Shown piece after piece: positions 54,215-64,000 of a stretch of DNA of 64,000 bases; within the stretch, counting starts at the first letter, position 1, and each line of letters starts with the position of its first letter. This DNA comes from Quillaja saponaria (taxonomy: Eukaryota > Streptophyta > Magnoliopsida > Fabales > Quillajaceae). A program made the translations under genes and the position numbers. The DNA lies in the NCBI GenBank assembly GCA_029379385.1, contig CM055608.1, positions 25,728,350 through 25,792,349 of the forward strand. The letters run 5' to 3'. The notes beneath the pieces are model-generated. The model ran no database searches. It was not told the DNA's origin and worked only from the letters and a program-made list of their open reading frames with translations.

Positions 54215-56265
54215 CGCCACCCACCTTGTACTGATGTCTTCTGATTCTTAGTAAAGAACATTGCAAAAAAAGGCAGAAGATTCAGCTATTATAAAACAAG
54301 AATCGTAATACTATATGATCTTTGACTACCAGTAATCCAACTTAGAAATCAAACTGGTTTTTAGTGTAAATAACAGTAACCCATAAAAAAAATCAAATAT
54401 ATGGGGCATGCACATGAATCTACACAATATTCTCTCCTATCAAGGGCTACTCTTGAAATCTTTAGAATTAGCAAAATAACTTCTCCTAAGCAATACCAAA
54501 CAATCAACCAAGCTATTTCCTCATCAAGGTGATCAATAGAAAAAAGTACAGATGAACACTGTGTAGATCATACTAAAACAGTAAAACCATATCGATTTGG
54601 TCTAAGTAATCTTACCATCCCATGGTTTAAAATGACAACTGTTGCCCACCTGTAATTTTCTCTGTTAACTTCTCTTAACTCTTCACTTGTGAAGCATCGA
54701 TACTGGTACTTCGGTGAGGTATGGCAATTCGTCATTTTCTAAAAAACCCACAATACAGAGGATACTTAAATTAAATAATTAAAAATATAAATTATATAAT
54801 ATATAATATATAATATGTATGAGAATAATAAATTAAAGATAATTCAATACTAGTCTATGGACAAAAATAAAATGCAACACGCACCAATACGGCAATATTG
54901 ACCAAAATATGAGCAATTATTAATTAATCAATTTTGGGCCTCTGGCATTCCAAAAAAAAAACCAAAGCAAAGGGCCAAAGGCACAGCCACACAGCAAGAT
55001 AAAGATTTTAGAAGGAAGGAAAAGAAACTAAAAGCAAGCAAGGAGGAGAAACTGAAAGAAAGGAAAAGAAATTTTGACAGCACCTCAGTCCTCAGCACTC
55101 TGCAGCTTCCTTGGGATATCAGACAATGCCCGCAAAGAGGAAGACAAAGTTGAACGAAGACGGAAACGCAGTACTTCAACTCTTCAACAATCAACAGTCA
55201 TAAACCCAAGCCAGTGGAAGTGATCTATCACGAAGAACGGAAGAAGAAGCTGGTAAAAGAGAGAGTGAGAGACTGAAAGCATTCTTCGATCTGAGAATTA
55301 GGGATTTCAATGTTTGTATTGCCTTGAAATGCTGCATTCATGTTTGCTTATGCCCATTTTGGAATATCACCAGACCAATGTCCTCAAATATAGTATTCAG
55401 AATAGCTCTTCCACGGGAAGCAGTCAAAATTGCATCAACTACAAAGGCCAAGGGTCGGGATCATATATTTGAGCCATGTACTTCACATGGATCTAGGAAA
55501 GAGAACAAAACCCTAAATGTTAGATTGAATGTTTCATTAATCGAGGAGCAAATTAAAGAGAACTGGGCAGTACTATATTTTGAAGATAAGAGTAAAAAAT
55601 ATAGCATATAAAGAACTAACTAACACTCACTCTTACAGATAGGCAAACTACACCATTTTCCTATCAAAATGACATTGTAAAGGAAGTAAAGAGAGATGAA
55701 AAAAAAAAAACTATACTATTTTCCTATCAAAACGACATTGTAAAGGAAGTAAAGAGGGATGAAAAAAATAAAAAAATAAAAAGAGACTCCATTAAAGCAT
55801 AACAAAAAATTGGATGCCAATAATTTGGTCCAAACTCAATTGGCATTGTTAACCTTAATACCTATTGTGGACCAAAATTATGTCCAATTTGTTGGGACAA
55901 ATATGGAAAGGTGTGAATTTTTAGTCAACCATAACAGGACAGTCATTCAATCGAAAAAAATTACAAAAGTTGTTGCCACCTGGGCATTACCCATGCAGGA
56001 TCTTGCTCGACCCCCAACCCTCAACATACCTACCATGAAAAAGCACAAACACAAACACACATGCACATGCATACACACACATAGACAGACAGACACACAC
56101 ACACAAAAAAAAGAGTTTTGCTTATGCTAGAGCGTGGACATTATTTTCCAACAAGAATAGCACATCTGTTTAGGGGGAAAAAAGCTCTCCCAAAGAGAAC
56201 CGTATTTGAGATATGAAAACATGCATATACTGAATCTCAAGCATACTTTCCCATGGTAGTCCATA

Positions 56266-56302
<37 letters not shown>

Positions 56303-56480
56303 CGAACCAGAAAATAACGAAAATAACATGTTTATAAAAAAATAAGGGGCTAGTTCCTCACAAAATTCAGAATTTCAGAATATCCTCGCCAGTTTAACAT
56401 CAATAGATCCATAGCCCCACAAATAAGAAAAGAAAAAGGAAACTATAAGTTATTAAGATTATGAACGGCAATATAGGGAA
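54215..56480. other. Intergenic with small tandem duplications and microsatellites
   Basis: A direct duplication of about 63 bp with CTAT.TTTCCTATCAAAA-like words lies at 55646-55770. Around 55817-55880 ATAATTTGGTCC and GGACCAAAATTAT form an imperfect inverted repeat. 56042-56105 is AC-rich (ACAC, AGACAG), and 56265-56302 is a CT run followed by a TA run. No gene recognised. Confidence 0.45.
56265..56302. repeat. Compound CT/TA microsatellite
   Basis: About ten CT units run directly into about nine TA units. Such compound dinucleotide arrays are highly length-variable. Confidence 0.9.
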
Positions 56481-56499
56481 CAACTACTAACAAGCATTC

Positions 56500-58043
56500 G
56501 AAGAGAACTACCGTCGTCAATACTTGGCCCTGGAATGCATATGATAATTGATTCAAACAGAGGTCCAAGATCTTCTGGCAAAATTTTCAGGAGATAATCC
56601 TGCCTATCCTTTTATACCACTTGCATATATTACCTGAAAGTCACCCTGCACATAGAATTATTCGTCAGATGGTTTTTCTAGAGTATCATGAAAAGTTTGT
56701 AAAGTCCAAATGAAAATGAGAAATTAAGAACAGGCTTTCTTACAGAATTCAGACAGGAAATATAAATTTCAAACAACATCTGTATTTTTTATAGCTGTCC
56801 TGCTCTAACTTCACAATACTTTCAAATTAATCTTATGTCTTTATAGGTGATAGATGTATTTTTACTTAAAATGGCAATTCCAATTTCACACTCTATATCA
56901 TTTGAGTCCATTATTCTTTCTTGTCCAAATTAATTATCATGAAATCCACGCAGAGAAGAAGGAACACATAACAATGACATTCATCACCGGACTTTATTCA
57001 TTTCCCTTGCAGAGACGGGAAGGGTAAGATAGGGAAGAACTTACCAATCAAAGTCATTATTGCAAGACAATGGTTGAAAGACTTCACGAAGATCATTAAA
57101 TCTATTTGAAAACATGTTGTTAGAGAACAATGTCCTATTTCTTACTTTCTCAAGTATGTTTGATATCTTAAAAATCATACCAAGTTAAGTCCACCTAGCA
57201 TCAAAATTTAAATAGTACGGCATTGAGTGATGTTCAGGCGCTTGGATGAATTATATTCGGTGTGGTTTTGCATGGATAGTTGGGTGCTGATGATTTAAAC
57301 TTTAACGAACCATCCATGATAAACAGAAAAAGAAAAAAGAAACACGGAAAATGAAGAAAACCGAATAAAACTAAAAGCTAACATTGAACAGTGACCAATT
57401 GATGGATTATTGTTTAACATAGTCAGTTATCTTTTTTCTTTTTTTTTTCTCAATATGATTAATTGCTTGTAAAAGACTTTAAAAAAGGGAATTATTTCAG
57501 GGGCAAAGTACAAGACTACAAGTCAACCATTCAAAGATGAATTTCTCTTTCCCATAAAAAAATTTATGAATTTCTCAACGTTACCTTTGCTTGTTTCAGC
57601 ATTGCATCAACCCGAGTTGTCTTTCCATGGTCATCATGAGCTATTTTCCTTCTGTGTCTTCCACTCTTTAACTAGCTCCTCTGCTCTATTCTAATACAAA
57701 AAGAGAACGGTACCCAAATCTCCAAACACATTTGAGCATCTTGTCACATGCAAAACGAAAACAAAAAATATCCCTAACTAACACTCCCTATACTAGCACA
57801 ATGTGCCAAAAAACAAACCAAACTAAGAAAGGGTTAAAGAGATTAAATTTACCGGTTTTGGGTTCTGTGACATCAGAAACACAGCATTTGCCAGGCCTAA
57901 AATTTAGGTTCTCGCAAAAAAAAATTGAGGGCTTCGCTAAAGAAGATAAGCTAGGCCAACCCTTTGGTTAGATAACAGAGGTGGAGAAGAGGTCCTCCGA
58001 TAGGGTTTACCAAAGAGAACGAGGAACAAAGTGCCATTTCCAT
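56500..58043 (-). pseudogene. TypA/BipA-like translational GTPase pseudogene
   Basis: Minus-strand pieces match the chloroplast TypA/BipA GTPase (SVR3 type). The first exon begins at ATG 58043 (MEMALCSSFSLVNPIGG), a transit-peptide-like start. At 57585-57680 IAHDDHGKTTRVDAMLKQAK copies the P-loop region whose family form is AHVDHGKTTLVDAMLKQAK, with Val to Asp and Leu to Arg changes. At about 56500-56660 the frame reads DFQVIYASGIKG, a TAG stop (56606-56604) where the family has Lys, then AGLSPENF, a frameshift, and EDLGPLFESIIICIPGP. The G2-G3 region and the whole C-terminal half are missing. Splice-like borders (AAG|GTAACG; TGCAG|G) are retained, so it came from a genomic copy and not a processed mRNA. 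Confidence 0.85.
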
Positions 58044-58145
58044 GGCTCTCTCACCCTCACTCACAAGTCACAACAGAGAGAAGAGAGAGAGAATGTGAAT
58101 TGATTAGAGAAGAAAGAAGAAGAAGAAGACGGTGCTAAAATGGGT

Positions 58146-58213
58146 ATTCAGCCAAGTAAAATCCACGTCATCGTAGTGGATTCAGCCAAGTAAAATCCAC
58201 GTCATCGTAGTGG
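58146..58213. repeat. Two tandem copies of a 34-bp unit with CCACGTCATCG
   Basis: ATTCAGCCAAGTAAAATCC followed by ACGTCATCGTAGTGG is repeated exactly twice (58146-58179 and 58180-58213). Each copy has CACGTCA, a G-box/C-box hybrid recognised by plant bZIP factors. The repeats lie between the pseudogene start and the PPR start. Confidence 0.9.
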
Positions 58214-58228
58214 GACCCATAGATACGA

Positions 58229-58309
58229 AGACTGTTTTTGCAAAAAGAATTAAAAAGACTGTTTTTGCAAAAAGAATTAAAAAGCCTGTTTTTGCAAAAA
58301 GAATAAAAA
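58229..58309. repeat. Three tandem copies of a 27-bp unit with a 12-bp palindrome
   Basis: AGACTGTTTTTGCAAAAAG followed by AATTAAAA is repeated at 58229-58255, 58256-58282 and, with slight changes, 58283-58309. Each copy contains TTTTTGCAAAAA, a perfect palindrome. The array ends 70 bp before the PPR start codon. Confidence 0.9.
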
Positions 58310-58379
58310 AGGAAGAGAAGGATTCTGTAATTGGCTAGTAAAGCTTGATTGAGGTACTTTCTGTAACAATTGATTTTCC

Positions 58380-60668
58380 ATGCATACCCTTTTTCCCACT
58401 TCCTTACTTGCTTTTCCTGCTACTCTACAATTCTTACCTCCATTGAAAACAAAAACACCCAATGATAGCTTTAGCTTCTCTTCTTGTTATAAACCCATTT
58501 GTCTACAAAACCGCAATGGGAAGAGAGGCCAATGTTCTTACTTTTCTCTTGTTTCAGCCTGTGAGGAAAACCATTCATCCCATAACTGGCCACAGCTCTT
58601 TCAAATCTCTATTGGGTCTAAAGGTTTTGTACTGGGTCAGACAATTCATGCATCTTTAGTGAAATCTGGTTATCATTGTGACGTTTTTCTAGGCAATAAC
58701 CTTGTAAATTTGTACTTGAAGTTCAATAAACTGGATGATGCACGAAAGGTATTTGACGAAATGCTTGTGAAAAATACAATCACTTGGACTTCTTTGATGA
58801 AGGGGTATTTGGAGAATGGAGACTTTGAATCTGTTTTCCTAATTGCACGTTATATGCATCGGTTTGGCGCTAAGTTCAATGAGCATACTTGCTCAGTAGT
58901 TCTACAGGCATGTAAGTCACTGGAAGATCAGAATCGTGGGGAACAGATTCATGCTTTTATTATAAAAAGGGGGCTTGATGAGAACATTTTTGTAGCCACT
59001 TCATTGGTTTCTTTGTACTCAAGAAGTGGCTGCTTGGGCCATGCAGAGAAAGTATTCAATGGCATCAATTACAAAGATGTCCGTTGCATAAATTATATGA
59101 TTTTGGAATATGGCAAAGCTGGAATTGGGAAGAAGGCCTTTCAAATATTTATCCATCTGCTAGAATCTGGTTTGGAGCCAAATGATTATACATTTACAAA
59201 TTTGATCAGTGCATGCAATGCAGATATAGGAGCAAATGAAGGGAAGCAACTACATGGGCTTGCTATAAAGTATGGTGTTGTGGGTAGAACCTCTGTTGGT
59301 AATGCAGTGATTACAATGTATGGGAAACATGGGATGGTCAATGAGGCTGAGAGAATGTTTCTTCAAAAGGAAATAAGGTCTTTGATTTCGTGGTCTGCAC
59401 TATTGTCATCATATGTTAAAAATGGACATGCTAGAAAGGCCCTTGATCTTTTCTTAGATATACTTGAGAATGATGTACAGTTAGATTCTGGTTGTTTGAG
59501 TGTTGTACTTGATGGATGCTCAGAGTGGAGCAATTTGCAATCTGGGATGCAAATCCATGGAATTTCAATAAAGCTTGGTTATATTTCTGATGTCAAAGTT
59601 GGGACTGCTTTAATAGATTTATATGCTAAATGTGGAAGCCTTCGGTCAGCTAGATTGGTTTTTGACAGGAACCCTAGTAAAACCATTGCTTCATTTAATG
59701 CAATTCTAGTTGGATTCTTAATTTCAAACTATACAGATTATGAAGATCCTATGGCCTTTTTCAGTCAAAAGAGATTAGATGGGATGAGACCAGATTCAAT
59801 AACATTTTCTCGACTCCTCAGTTTATCTGCTAATCTAGCTTGCTTAGATACAGGGAAGAGTCTTCATGCTTACACTATTAAAACAGGACTTGATGCTGAT
59901 TATGCTGTAAGTAACTCTGTGATTACCATGTATGGAAAATGTGGTCGAATTCAAGATGCTTTTCATATGTTTAGTGGTATGAATGGACATGACTCTGTCA
60001 CCTGGAATGCCATAATTCAAGCATGTGCTCTCCATGGTAAAGTCAACAAGACACTTTTGCTCTTTAAAGATATGATGCAAGAAGGATGTTCCCCTGATGA
60101 GGTTACGATTTTGGCTGTTCTTCAAGCTTGCAGTTACTCTGGTTTATGGGAAACAGGGTTTTGCCTATTTGAAGAAATGGAAGCAAAATATAGGATCAAG
60201 CCAGTACTTGAGCATTTTGCTTGCATAGTTGATCTTTATGGCCGAGCAGGGAAACTGTCCAAGGCCATGGATTTCATTAGCAAAAGCCCATTTCCAGATT
60301 CACCTCTGCTTTGGAGGAATTTAGTTAATGCATGTAAGCTACGTGGCAATCTACAATTTGGAATCTTGGCTTCAAAGAAACTGCTTCATTTGGAATCTAG
60401 TGAAGCCTCGGCATACATACTTGTTTCAAATATGTATGCTGAAGGAGGAATGCCTGATGAGGCAGCAAAGGTTAGAACAATTATGAATGACTTAAACTTA
60501 GTAAAAGAAACAGGTTCGAGCTGGATTAAGGTAGGTACTGAGGTTCACTATTTTGTTGCAAGTGACAAAGGCCACCCAGAAAGTAGAGAAATTTATGCAA
60601 AGCTTGATTTGTTAAGGGATGAGATAAAATGGAAGTATGAAACAGAAGTAGTCACCAGATCGTTTTAG
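58380..60668 (+). CDS. Pentatricopeptide repeat protein, PLS class, E-type
   Basis: Intronless ORF of 762 aa, as usual for plant PPR genes. The first 60 residues are rich in Ser, Pro, Phe and basic residues and look like an organelle targeting peptide. Repeats of the P-L-S type fill about residues 75-620, with typical motifs such as VFLGNNLVNLYLKFNKLDDA, ALIDLYAKCGSLRSARLVFD, SVITMYGKCGRIQDAFHMF and TWNAIIQACALHGKVNKTL. The E and E+ regions follow (PLLWRNLVNACKLRGN, SAYILVSNMYAEGG, SSWIKVGTEVHYFVASDKGHP) and the protein stops without a DYW deaminase domain. E-type proteins usually guide C-to-U editing in mitochondria or plastids with a separate DYW partner. The RNA target cannot be read from the sequence by eye. 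The nearest ATG upstream is out of frame. Confidence 0.95.
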   Translation: MHTLFPTSLLAFPATLQFLPPLKTKTPNDSFSFSSCYKPICLQNRNGKRGQCSYFSLVSACEENHSSHNWPQLFQISIGSKGFVLGQTIHASLVKSGYHCDVFLGNNLVNLYLKFNKLDDARKVFDEMLVKNTITWTSLMKGYLENGDFESVFLIARYMHRFGAKFNEHTCSVVLQACKSLEDQNRGEQIHAFIIKRGLDENIFVATSLVSLYSRSGCLGHAEKVFNGINYKDVRCINYMILEYGKAGIGKKAFQIFIHLLESGLEPNDYTFTNLISACNADIGANEGKQLHGLAIKYGVVGRTSVGNAVITMYGKHGMVNEAERMFLQKEIRSLISWSALLSSYVKNGHARKALDLFLDILENDVQLDSGCLSVVLDGCSEWSNLQSGMQIHGISIKLGYISDVKVGTALIDLYAKCGSLRSARLVFDRNPSKTIASFNAILVGFLISNYTDYEDPMAFFSQKRLDGMRPDSITFSRLLSLSANLACLDTGKSLHAYTIKTGLDADYAVSNSVITMYGKCGRIQDAFHMFSGMNGHDSVTWNAIIQACALHGKVNKTLLLFKDMMQEGCSPDEVTILAVLQACSYSGLWETGFCLFEEMEAKYRIKPVLEHFACIVDLYGRAGKLSKAMDFISKSPFPDSPLLWRNLVNACKLRGNLQFGILASKKLLHLESSEASAYILVSNMYAEGGMPDEAAKVRTIMNDLNLVKETGSSWIKVGTEVHYFVASDKGHPESREIYAKLDLLRDEIKWKYETEVVTRSF

Positions 60669-62118
60669 ACCCTTCTTAAGGGTTCGGAAGGAAGAAAATC
60701 ATTTACTTTCTACCTTCACGATACCATCAGATTTTATCTGATTGATGAAGCAAGACTGACTTATAGAAGATTCTGGGTGAGCATTTGGATTGCTTGTTTG
60801 TGAAGGTTTAGACTATAGTCCCGGGTACTAAGATATTGATGTTCTGGATGGCACTTATCAAGTAGCTGCTGCGTGCTTAACCTTGTGCTGTTGGTTTTCT
60901 CAACAACAAAGGGACAAAATATTAACACAACCTTCTCTTGGGAAGATCACTTGTGTAGATCTGAGGGAATCTTACAGAGAAATTTTCCTGTAGCAGAAGA
61001 GTGGCAGAATCCAAACATTTAGCTTTGCATTCTGAAATGTTTCATTGCATAGTGACAGGTGAAATTTCCAGTTAGACTGGTAATAGAAATTTGTATCCTT
61101 CACATCAGGATGCAACTTGACCCTGATTAGGGTACAGTCCTACAGTTACAAAAATGGTTAAGGTCTTGACCATGTGGCGTTTGAAGTGATTGAACCTTTA
61201 CATGTTCTTTTATGGTTAATGTCAAAGATTGAAATTAGAATTCTGATCTATGATACATGTGGCATGCCTGTATTCTTGTAAGTTACTCATACATATGGAT
61301 ATGGTAATCCACTACCTGCCTGATTTACTAACTAACAGTTATCCAACTGCTCATTAGCAGCGGAACCATGCAAATTTAGCCTGTAAAACATTTCTAAGAC
61401 CTTTGTCAGGCTTATTCATAGTACACGAGTACTGCTTAAATGACCATGACATTACAAGTTGCTTGGCAAAGACTTCCATCTTTTCCTTGTAATGCAACTT
61501 GAAATGTCGATACAGACAAAAGGTTGAGACACAAGATGGGTTTGAGCTTTGACCATTTTCTCTATTTCAAGAACTAAGTCCCAACCTCGTGATTTGACAA
61601 TAATTGCTCTAGTAGAATCTTTTGGTCCTTAATGAATTTAGGAGACATTCTATCTAGTACAAGACTTATCGGCAATGTGTCCAATGGCAAAGTCCAGTTC
61701 TTCTTTTGGCACTATAAGTGGGAATTATTGCCACTTGTGAGTCACGGTCCATATTTGTTGATGTTGTAGAAAACTGAAATTATTTTTATTGTTCTAAATG
61801 CTTTGGTTCTTATATAGAAGTGGGACAATAAATTAGTTAAGCGTCACTGATTAAGGGACTACCGGTAATTTACTAATGAAAGTAGTCGATGTAAACTTTC
61901 TCACAAAGGAGATAGTAATGAGATTTGAACCTGGCACTAGCATCTCCGTCTTAACAGTTCAACTAAGACTTCGTCGGCTACTTTTCATATCAATTAGGAG
62001 TTAGTCCATTGATGCAGTGTGTTCTACTTCACGCATGATTGCAACATGTTTGAAATTTTAACACTAGCTGCTACAGTATTTGAATACAATATTACATTAC
62101 ACCTTTTGTGAAGTGGTT
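60669..62118. other. Intergenic between PPR and remorin genes
   Basis: 60669 to about 61150 is probably the PPR 3' UTR. The remainder is non-coding and holds a SINE-like piece (61800-61985). No gene recognised. Confidence 0.4.
61800..61985 (-). mobile_element. tRNA-derived SINE (putative)
   Basis: On the minus strand the piece begins GTAGCCGACGAAGTCTTAG, carries an A-box-like TTAGTTGAACTGTTAAG and, about 30 nt later, a good B box GGTTCAAATCTC. The tail runs into an A-rich stretch near 61790. No target duplication was confirmed. Confidence 0.45.
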
Positions 62119-62602
62119 GATGAACTTGTTTTGGGAAGACAAGAACTTCTGGTCAAGAACTACTCAATTTTCTATGAACTTTTTTGAAATCTGGCACTCA
62201 TATGGCTGAAAAGTTTTTAGGGTTAAACATGTACAAACACAGAGCAGCAACTCCTTGACTACCAAGTAATAGAAGCCATACATGATGAACTTATTTTGGG
62301 AAGACAAGAACTACTCAATTTTCTATGAACTTTTTTTGAAATCTGGCACTCATATAGCAGAAAAATTTTGGGTTAAACATGTACAAACACAAAGCAGCAA
62401 CTCCTTGACTACCAAGTAATAGAAGCCATACATGATGAACTTATTTCGGGAAGACATGAACTTCTGGTCAAGAACTACTCAATTTTCTATGAACTTTTTT
62501 TGAAATCTGGCACTCGTATAGCAGAAATTTTTTTAGGGTTAAACATGTACGTACAAGCACAAAGCAGCAACTCCTTGAATACCAAGTAATAGAAGCCATA
62601 CA
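62119..62602. repeat. Three tandem copies of a 150-168-bp unit downstream of remorin
   Basis: Copies begin at 62119, 62284 and 62434, each with GATGAACTT.TTT.GGGAAG, and share CTCAATTTTCTATGAAC, GAAATCTGGCACTC, GGTTAAACATGTAC and GCAGCAACTCCTTGA. Copy 2 lacks about 16 bp (CTTCTGGTCAAGAA). The array ends about 85 bp beyond the remorin stop, so it may be part of its 3' UTR on the minus strand. Confidence 0.9.
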
Positions 62603-62689
62603 TTAATGTACAAAGCCAAAAATGTTTCCACACCACCATGAATTTGAAGAAGTAAATTGAAATGGGGTTTGAAAGTATAAGTGTGAGGC

Positions 62690-64000
62690 TTATTTGAAGA
62701 AGGAGCGTTTTGCAGGAGGTCTTCCAACAGCTCTCATAAGGTTGCAAATCTCAAGAACCCTGGCCACTTTAGTACCTCTCTTAGCCTCAGCAGATGCCCT
62801 CCTCTCCTCTGCTTTTCTATGCGCTTTTGCCACCTTGTTTTGCATTTTCTCCAGTGCTCTTGCTCTTTTCTCCTCCAGCTTCCTCTGCACAATATGAAAG
62901 AATCTATTTATTTTATGACAGGAAAATTATATTCACACTGCATCCCATATTTAATTTTCAGAACAAAAATTAGTCAATGTCCTGTTTGTGTGTCCATAAT
63001 CATAGAATAGAACAAATTGATACAAATAATTAAATTAAGAATAAGATATTTGTATCTTTTTTTTTATAAACAAAAGAAGGGGAAAACGGTAAAAATATTT
63101 CTCTGAAAGTGTATATTTGAAGCTCAATTGTCATGATTTTCAGGGTGTACCAAAAGATTTTTTTACGGTTAAGAGGGGAGAACAATCTCGAGAGTTGTAT
63201 GGGAGAGGGGTTGGGAATATTCCCAACAGTCACCTCTCGAACTGACCCAAAACAGGTTGGAATTTTCTTAAGCTTAAATCAAGTGTTTTTGTCCTTAAAC
63301 TAGCAACTAGTTTACAGACCAAAAGAAAATAACCCTAGAGGAATTCTTCTCCAACATTTTTGTAAAAATTACGGCACATATAATCATAAAAGAACATCAA
63401 GTTCACTGTACAAAGCATAACCCTGAAGTTTCAATTAGTCCTTGGAGTCATCATGAGCTCAAAGAAGACATTAATTTCTCACACAGAGACACAATTAGAT
63501 TACCAAACTATTATCAATAAGCCGCTAATCAACAATAACATGCATATATATGTACATATATATAATTTTATGTACTAAATTACAAGTGCCTTTTGTTTTC
63601 AACTTGTACTTACCTCAACTTTTTTCATCCATGAGGTTGCTTTCTGAACCTGTTCACTCTCCCATCCATTGATTATAGCATCCTCTCTTTTAAACCTATT
63701 ATTAATTTTGGCAATCTTTGAATTCTGCCATGCTGATGTCTTAGACTCCACCTCCTCCTTCTTTATCCTCTGAAGTGACACCTGATCATTCATCTGACCA
63801 CCACCTACCATGCCGGAAGACGATGATCCACCACCTGTATTATTATGATTGCCTCGGCCACTTCCATGCCTCAGAGATGGAATTACCGGGTTACTATCCG
63901 GTACAATCGCCAAAGGGTTTGTCTCCTCCTCCATCATCATCATCATGTCATCTTCTCCAATCCTCTCCATAGGGTGATTATTATTATTATGATTTGTATT
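62690..64000 (-). CDS. Remorin, group 4-type (At2g41870/At3g57540-like), 5' partial
   Basis: Two exons are visible: 63614 to the window edge, and 62690-62884, joined in phase (GTTGAG|GTAAGT..TGCAG|AGGAAG). A Met at 63970 (MERIGEDDMMMMMEEE) is one possible start, but the frame stays open upstream to the edge (NTNHNNNNHP), so the true start may lie outside. The N-terminal part is disordered, with poly-Met/acidic and Gly-Ser runs. The Remorin_C domain spans SAWQNSKIAKINNRF to the end and is a long charged coiled coil (KLEEKRARALEKMQNK..KAEERRASAEAKRGTK). The tail NLMRAVGRPPAKRSFFK fits the C-terminal membrane anchor. Remorins are plant plasma-membrane nanodomain proteins; group 4 members are linked to kinase signalling and virus responses. 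Confidence 0.93.

Noticed and set aside
54616..54736. Minus-strand ORF starting MTNCHTSPKYQYRCFTSEEL between splice-like sites
   Set aside because: It looked like a first coding exon, but no continuing exon keeps a sensible frame, and the presumed last exon (52682-52868) turned out to be a LINE RNase H relic.
55810..56130. 106-codon plus-strand ORF
   Set aside because: Its C-terminal third is an AC-rich microsatellite and its first part overlaps a small inverted repeat; no homology recognised.

Overview
The window is nuclear DNA of a flowering plant, almost certainly a eudicot. Its genes carry GT..AG introns, the intergenic DNA is AT-rich, and it holds remnants of plant LTR, LINE, SINE, hAT and Mutator-type elements. 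The recognisable gene order is EFR3-like, AN1-C2H2 zinc finger (SAP11/SAP16), ADPG-type polygalacturonase, SIP2-type raffinose-family enzyme, CPK32-type calcium-dependent kinase and group 4 remorin. As I recall, this is the order of the duplicated Arabidopsis blocks around At2g41830-At2g41870 and At3g57480-At3g57540, so the window looks like an ancestral, pre-duplication version of that block. I cannot name the species.

Layout: 1-105, first exon of an EFR3/SRL2-like gene (-), running off the left edge. 2243-5245, two-exon SAP11-like zinc finger gene (-) with a MITE-like insertion in its intron. 8803-9249, small single-TM protein with a Pro-Ala repeat tail (+). 9.7-17 kb, repeat-rich: a SINE, a LINE fragment, a degenerate copia element with one LTR, and a possible unrecognised spliced transcript (-). 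17115-17627, Mutator-type MITE with a perfect 9-bp target duplication. 19048-22058, nine-exon polygalacturonase (+). 22.1-31.2 kb, no protein-coding gene seen: a large inverted repeat, a 300-bp tandem duplication, a minisatellite, a LINE pseudogene and a hAT-type element with a tRNA-like segment. 31640-37022, 13-exon SIP2-like gene (-) with a 5' UTR intron and a TATA box near 38.6 kb. 39653-41321, solo LTR with a 5-bp target duplication. 45581-49329, eight-exon CPK32-like kinase (-). 52.7-58.1 kb, LINE RNase H remnant, a hairpin-rich block and a decayed TypA/BipA GTPase pseudogene (-). 58380-60668, intronless PPR gene (+). 62690-64000, remorin (-), cut by the right edge.

The genes do not form an operon-like pathway. 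They are independent plant genes with links to membrane signalling (EFR3, CPK, remorin), stress response (SAP, CPK), cell-wall separation (polygalacturonase), galactosyl-sugar metabolism (SIP2-like) and organelle RNA processing (PPR). I found no clearly new multi-gene system. The least explained pieces are the hairpin block at 53.95-54.21 kb, the stacked tandem repeats immediately 5' of the PPR gene, the inverted repeat at 22-25 kb, and the unidentified transcript candidate at 10.2-16.9 kb.
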